DNA of 64,000 bases from Micromonospora okii (GTDB lineage: Bacteria; Actinomycetota; Actinomycetes; Mycobacteriales; Micromonosporaceae), in NCBI RefSeq assembly GCF_020884795.1, contig NZ_BBZF01000014.1, positions 468,953 through 532,952 of the forward strand, in the 5' to 3' direction. The notes below the pieces were generated by a model. The model worked only from the letters and a program-made list of their open reading frames with translations, was not told the DNA's origin and did not search any database. The translations under genes and the position numbers were made by a program. Shown here one piece after another: positions 60,356 to 64,000 of the stretch (positions are counted from its first letter, which is position 1; each line of letters opens with the position of its first letter).

Positions 60356-62200
60356 CTACCGGCGCGGCGCTTCCGCGTCGAGGCGGGCGCGCAGCGCGTC
60401 CAGCTCGGCCCAGAGCACGCCGGGGAGCTTGTCGCCGATCTTCTCGAACCACTCGGTGACCAGCGGAAGCTCTGCCCGCCACTCCTCCGGGTCGACCTTC
60501 AGCGCGATCCGGACGTCCTCCGGGGTCATGTCCAGGCCCTCGACGTCGAGGGCGTCCTGCGCCGGGACCATGCCGATCGGGGTCTCGACCGCGTCGGCCC
60601 GGCCCTCCAGCCGCTCGATGACCCACTTGAGCACCCGGGAGTTCTCGCCGAAGCCGGGCCAGAGGAAGTTGCCCTCGGCGTCCTTGCGGAACCAGTTGAC
60701 GTAGTAGACCTTGGGCAGCTTGGACTCGTCGCCGTCGGCGCCCTTGCCCATCTCGATCCAGTGCCGGAAGTAGTCGCCGGCGTGGTAGCCGATGAACGGC
60801 AGCATGGCCATCGGGTCGCGGCGCACCACGCCCACCGCGCCGGACGCGGCGGCGGTGGTCTCCGAGGAGAGCGTCGCCCCCATGTACACGCCGTGCACCC
60901 AGTCACGGGCCTCGGTGACCAGCGGGATCGTGTCCCGGCGCCGGCCGCCGAAGAGGATCGCGTCGATCGGCACGCCCTTGGGGTCGTAGTAGTCCTCGGC
61001 GAGGATCGGGCACTGGGTGATCGGGGTGCAGAAGCGGCTGTTCGCGTGCGAGGAGAGGCTGTCGCTCTCGGGCGTCCAGTCGTTGCCCTTCCAGTCGAGC
61101 AGGTGCGCCGGCGGCTCGCCCATCCCCTCCCACCAGATGTCGCCGTCGTCGGTGAGGGCGACGTTGGTGAAGATGGAGTTGCCCCGGTCCAGCGTCCGCA
61201 TCGCGTTGGCGTTGGTCTTCCAGTCGGTGCCCGGCGCGACGCCGAAGAGGCCGTACTCGGGGTTGACCGCGTAGAGCCGGCCGTCGGGGCCGAAGCGCAT
61301 CCAGGCGATGTCGTCGCCGATGGTCTCGACCTTCCAGCCCGGGATGGTCGGCTCCAGCATGGCCAGGTTGGTCTTGCCGCACGCCGACGGGAACGCCCCC
61401 GCGACGTGGTAGACCCGCCCCTCCGGGGAGGTGATCTTGAGGATCAGCATGTGCTCGGCGAGCCAGCCCTCGTCGCGCCCCATGACGCTGGCGATGCGCA
61501 GCGAGTAGCACTTCTTGCCGAGCAGGGAGTTGCCGCCGTAGCCGGAGCCGTACGACCAGATCTCCCGGGTCTCGGGGAAGTGGGAGATGTACTTGGTCTC
61601 GTTGCACGGCCAGGCCACGTCGGACTGGCCGGGGGCGAGCGGGGCGCCGATGGAGTGCAGGGCGTGCACGAAGTCCGCGTCGTCGCCCATCGCCTCCAGG
61701 ATCCTCGCGCCCATCCGGGTCATGATCCGCATCGAGGCGACCACGTACGGGCTGTCGGTGATCTCGACGCCGAACATGGGGCTCTCGGCCTCGACGGGGC
61801 CCATGCAGAACGGGATGACGTACATGGTGCGCCCGCGCATGGAGCCGCGGTACAGCTCGGTCATCGTCCGCTTCATCTCGTCCGGCGCCATCCAGTTGTT
61901 GGTGGGGCCGGCGTCCGCCTCGTCGACGGAGCAGATGAAGGTGCGCTCCTCGACCCGGGCGACGTCGGACGGGTCGGTGCGGGCGTAGAACGAGTTCGGC
62001 TTCTTCTCCGGGTTGAGCCGGATCAGGGTGCCGTTGTCGACGAGCTCGTCGGTGAGGCGGCGCCACTCCTCGTCGGACCCGTCCACCCAGACGACCCGGT
62101 CCGGCGTGGTCAGTTCCGCCACTTCTCGGACCCAGGCGAGCAGCTTGGGGTGGGACGTCGGGGCCTGATCGATACCCCGAACGGTAGCCGGAGCAACCAT
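60356..62200 (-). CDS. pckG: Phosphoenolpyruvate carboxykinase (GTP)
   Basis: 614 residues, GTP-dependent form. The kinase P-loop with reactive Cys is [18 protein letters not shown]. Other signatures: [20 protein letters not shown] [58 protein letters not shown] and [20 protein letters not shown]. It converts oxaloacetate to PEP in gluconeogenesis. ATG at 62200 has CAAGGAGA 7 nt upstream. It probably heads a run that continues through the membrane protein, reductase and cis-prenyltransferase genes. The upstream region carries a TACGCT hexamer and a CRP/Rex-like dyad. Confidence 0.97.
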   Translation of the reverse strand: MVAPATVRGIDQAPTSHPKLLAWVREVAELTTPDRVVWVDGSDEEWRRLTDELVDNGTLIRLNPEKKPNSFYARTDPSDVARVEERTFICSVDEADAGPTNNWMAPDEMKRTMTELYRGSMRGRTMYVIPFCMGPVEAESPMFGVEITDSPYVVASMRIMTRMGARILEAMGDDADFVHALHSIGAPLAPGQSDVAWPCNETKYISHFPETREIWSYGSGYGGNSLLGKKCYSLRIASVMGRDEGWLAEHMLILKITSPEGRVYHVAGAFPSACGKTNLAMLEPTIPGWKVETIGDDIAWMRFGPDGRLYAVNPEYGLFGVAPGTDWKTNANAMRTLDRGNSIFTNVALTDDGDIWWEGMGEPPAHLLDWKGNDWTPESDSLSSHANSRFCTPITQCPILAEDYYDPKGVPIDAILFGGRRRDTIPLVTEARDWVHGVYMGATLSSETTAAASGAVGVVRRDPMAMLPFIGYHAGDYFRHWIEMGKGADGDESKLPKVYYVNWFRKDAEGNFLWPGFGENSRVLKWVIERLEGRADAVETPIGMVPAQDALDVEGLDMTPEDVRIALKVDPEEWRAELPLVTEWFEKIGDKLPGVLWAELDALRARLDAEAPRR

Positions 62201-62334
62201 GACACATCTCCTTGAGGTCGACGCTGACCGATCTATGGGATGCACGAGTGGGGACGGCGCGATGCGTCGCCTTCGTGGAAACCTGGGATTGGCCTCAGCG
62301 TAAACCGGGCGACGTCGCAAGTCAGTGGGATAGG

Positions 62335-62352
62335 TTGTGAAGAACTGCACAA
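62335..62352. promoter_or_regulatory. CRP/Rex-like dyad upstream of pckG
   Basis: TTGTGAAGAACTGCACAA has half sites TTGTG/CACAA. It differs by one base from TGTGA-N6-TCACA (CRP) and by two from the Rex consensus TGTGAAC-N3-TTCACA. It lies about 135-150 bp upstream of the pckG start codon, near -53 of the candidate promoter. A carbon- or redox-responsive regulator is plausible; inference. Confidence 0.5.
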
Positions 62353-62679
62353 GCTACGGGTACGCTGCGGCATCACGACCTGATACCCGCTTTGGCGCGC
62401 AGTTTCACGCAAATCCTTCGACGAACCTTCACCGGGGTCACCGCGCCGTTCGCCGAGGTGCGCGCGGGTCGGGGGAACGGCCGCGCGGCCCGGGCCCGCC
62501 GACGGGGGCGAACGGCGACGGGGGCCGCAGGGAACCATTCTGGAATGCGCGAAGCTGAGCGGGGACGCGCATTTTCGAAACTGTCCGCAATTCGCGCACT
62601 CCGGGTTACGATCCGTTCACGCGGCCTCCGGGGGCCGCGCCAGAGGCCGCGGATCCCCTTCCGGGGTGCCCGCAACCGG

Positions 62680-62685
62680 TACGCT
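62680..62685 (+). promoter_or_regulatory. Candidate -10 (TACGCT) for leaderless gtrA-like gene
   Basis: TACGCT followed by 6 nt and GTG at 62692; no Shine-Dalgarno. Confidence 0.5.
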
Positions 62686-62691
62686 CTGCGA

Positions 62692-63240
62692 GTGGCCGCG
62701 ACGATGACCGGGGACCAGGCAGGGCTCCCGCCGACCCGCCCGGGCCTGATCCGTGCCCTGATCGACCGCTTCGGCCACCTGGTCCGCGAGCTGAGCAAGT
62801 TCGCCACCGTGGGCGGCATCGCCTTCGTCGTCGACTTCGCCCTCTTCAACTACCTCACGCACGCGCGCGGCGTCGAGCAGGTGACCGCGAAGACCGTCTC
62901 CACGGTGGTCGCCGCGACCCTCGCCTTCCTCGGCAACCGGTTCTGGACCTGGCGGCACCGCCAGCGCTCCAACCCCGCCCGCGAGTACGCGCTCTTCTTC
63001 CTCTTCAACGGCGTCGGCCTGGGCATCGCGGTGGCCTGTCTCGCCATCAGCCGGTACGGCCTCGGCGCCATCTGGCCCGAGGTGTTCCAGACCACCGTCG
63101 CCGACAACATCGCCAGCTACCTCGTGGGCACCGGCCTCGGCACGCTGTTCCGGTTCTGGTCGTACCGGCGGTTCGTCTTCGTCGCAGCGGGAACGCAGTC
63201 CGCTCCGGAGGCGACACCCGACCGGGACCCTCCCGCGTGA
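62692..63240 (+). CDS. GtrA family membrane protein, first of a tandem pair
   Basis: 182 residues. Four transmembrane helices: FATVGGIAFVVDFALFNYLT, KTVSTVVAATLAFLGNRFW, ALFFLFNGVGLGIAVACLAI and NIASYLVGTGLGTLFRFWSY. The motifs KF-x-x-VGGIAFVVDF, FLGNRFWTWR and FRFWSYRRFVF define GtrA, small proteins thought to move or present lipid-linked sugars for cell-wall polysaccharide synthesis. The GTG at 62692 suits a leaderless transcript (TACGCT-N6); an ATG at 62704 is the alternative. A homologous gene follows 62 bp downstream. Confidence 0.88.
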   Translation: MAATMTGDQAGLPPTRPGLIRALIDRFGHLVRELSKFATVGGIAFVVDFALFNYLTHARGVEQVTAKTVSTVVAATLAFLGNRFWTWRHRQRSNPAREYALFFLFNGVGLGIAVACLAISRYGLGAIWPEVFQTTVADNIASYLVGTGLGTLFRFWSYRRFVFVAAGTQSAPEATPDRDPPA

Positions 63241-63289
63241 CCCGTCGCCCATCCCGTACGGCCGGGCCGACCGGTCCGCCCACCGAGCC

Positions 63290-63295
63290 TAAGGT
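63290..63295 (+). promoter_or_regulatory. Candidate -10 (TAAGGT) for leaderless second gtrA-like gene
   Basis: TAAGGT followed by 7 nt and ATG at 63303. Confidence 0.45.
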
Positions 63296-63302
63296 GTTCC
63301 GC

Positions 63303-64000
63303 ATGCGTCTTGTCCGTCTGCTGCCTGAGCGCTGGCAGAAGTTCATCCACGAGGCGCTCAAGTTCGGCATCGTCGGTGGCATCAACACGGTCATCAATTA
63401 CGCCGTGTTCAACGCTCTGGCACTCACCGTGTTCCGGGACGGTCAGCTCAAGGCGACGGTCATCGCCACCATCGTGGCGACGATCACGTCGTATCTGATG
63501 AATCGGCACTGGACGTACCGGGATCGCCCAAAAGCGGCCCTGCGCCGCGAATACGCCCTGTTCTTCCTGTTCAACGCCACCGGGCTGCTCATCGAACTCG
63601 GCGTCCTGGCCGCAGCCAAGTACGGCCTCGGCATGACGAGCCTGCTCGCCCTGAACGTGGCGAAGACCGGCGGCGTGCTCCTGGCCACCCTGTTCCGCTT
63701 CTGGTCCTACCGGACGTTCGTCTTCCAGCCCGCCCCGGCCCAGCCGGAGGCGGACACCTGGCACACCATCCCCCGCGACGAGTGGGACACGATGGCCGAG
63801 ATGGACCCGGTCGCCGAGCTGGCCGAGTCCGTCACCGAGCTGGAGGAGGCCCAGCCACCGCCGGGCGAGCGCCGAGCGGACGAGCGGCGGCCGGGCAAGC
63901 AGCGGCCGGGCAAGCAGCGACCGGCACGGCGCGGCGGCCGGGCGTACCGTCCGACGCCCGTGCAGGGCCGGCCCGCCCCGGCCGACGCCGGGCTCGGCGA
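63303..64000 (+). CDS. GtrA family membrane protein, second copy, cut by the window edge
   Basis: 232 complete codons are visible; the frame is open at 64000. Four membrane helices match the first copy: EALKFGIVGGINTVINYAVF, TVIATIVATITSYLMNRHWT, LFFLFNATGLLIELGVLAAA and GGVLLATLFRFWSYRTFVF. After residue ~145 comes a hydrophilic tail not present in the first copy, acidic (EMDPVAELAESVTELEEAQ) then basic with repeated RRPGKQRPGKQRP. The tail could interact with another protein or nucleic acid. ATG at 63303 follows TAAGGT-N7. The two copies differ enough to be an old duplication. Confidence 0.85.
   Translation, partial: MRLVRLLPERWQKFIHEALKFGIVGGINTVINYAVFNALALTVFRDGQLKATVIATIVATITSYLMNRHWTYRDRPKAALRREYALFFLFNATGLLIELGVLAAAKYGLGMTSLLALNVAKTGGVLLATLFRFWSYRTFVFQPAPAQPEADTWHTIPRDEWDTMAEMDPVAELAESVTELEEAQPPPGERRADERRPGKQRPGKQRPARRGGRAYRPTPVQGRPAPADAGLG

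Larger units (their letters stand above)
62201..62691. other. Divergent intergenic region between pckG and gtrA-like gene
   Basis: About 490 bases, no gene supported on either strand. For pckG (minus strand) a candidate -10 TACGCT lies at 62297-62302. A 10-bp palindrome GCGACGTCGC (62310-62319) and an 18-bp dyad (62335-62352) lie beyond it. For the plus-strand gene a TACGCT lies at 62680-62685. Confidence 0.5.

Noticed and set aside
62392..62691. N-terminal extension of the first GtrA protein
   Set aside because: The open frame continues upstream, but the residues are Arg-rich without pattern and the candidate -10 at 62680 lies inside it.

Overview
The window is very GC-rich (roughly 70-75%) chromosomal DNA of a high-GC actinobacterium. 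GTG starts are frequent, many coding pairs overlap by ATGA or GTGA, and several blocks follow actinobacterial gene order (mfd / SurA-like lipoprotein / mazG; eno / divIC-ftsB / DUF501 / ppx; ispH opposite xseA-xseB; DUF4245 opposite glpX). Gene content and the style of the intergenic palindromic repeats suggest Micromonosporaceae, probably Micromonospora. That assignment is an inference, not proven by a marker gene. No rRNA, tRNA, CRISPR array, insertion sequence or prophage gene was recognised.

Left part (1-13.4 kb): a truncated repeat-rich protein runs off the left edge. A PadR regulator / HAAS-type membrane protein pair faces an AfsR/SARP-type ATPase regulator, which is followed by a DrrAB-type drug exporter. 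Next comes a leftward housekeeping block: enolase, DivIC/FtsB, DUF501, a short ArgA-type acetyltransferase, a membrane-anchored protein of unknown role and exopolyphosphatase.

13.4-31 kb: DUF885 peptidase-like protein, ECF sigma factor with its coupled CU044_5270-type membrane protein, mazG, a SurA-like lipoprotein and mfd. Then two stand-alone short GntR regulators, an S66 peptidase, a multi-pass membrane protein, PEP carboxylase (ppc), a Gly/Asp-tailed membrane protein and rmuC.

31-50 kb: a large secreted subtilase, a lipoprotein, ispH/xseA/xseB and an LppX-like lipoprotein. An accessory metal-resistance island of about 8 kb follows: a phosphotransferase, arsO, a double-domain arsR, acr3, arsC, and a CopB-type copper ATPase behind a CsoR-like palindrome. 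After it come DUF4245, class II fructose-bisphosphatase (glpX) and a YdcZ-type transporter. The island sits between xseB/LppX and DUF4245-glpX, genes I would expect close together in actinobacteria.

50-64 kb: ferredoxin-NADP reductase, rhomboid, a secreted lysozyme-fold protein, PIN-PhoH ATPase, several small uncharacterised genes, an XRE regulator and otsB. A leftward run follows of GTP-dependent PEP carboxykinase (pckG), a membrane protein, a geranylgeranyl-reductase-like flavoprotein and a cis-prenyltransferase. Two tandem GtrA proteins end the window, the second truncated by the edge.

Two window-wide patterns stand out. At least twelve genes carry a TANNNT hexamer exactly 6-7 nt before an ATG/GTG with no clear Shine-Dalgarno, the expected layout of leaderless transcripts. 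Four copies of one ~50-bp palindromic repeat with a GCGTTAACA-like core lie at gene 3' ends; two supply stop codons and two bracket ppc in opposite orientation.
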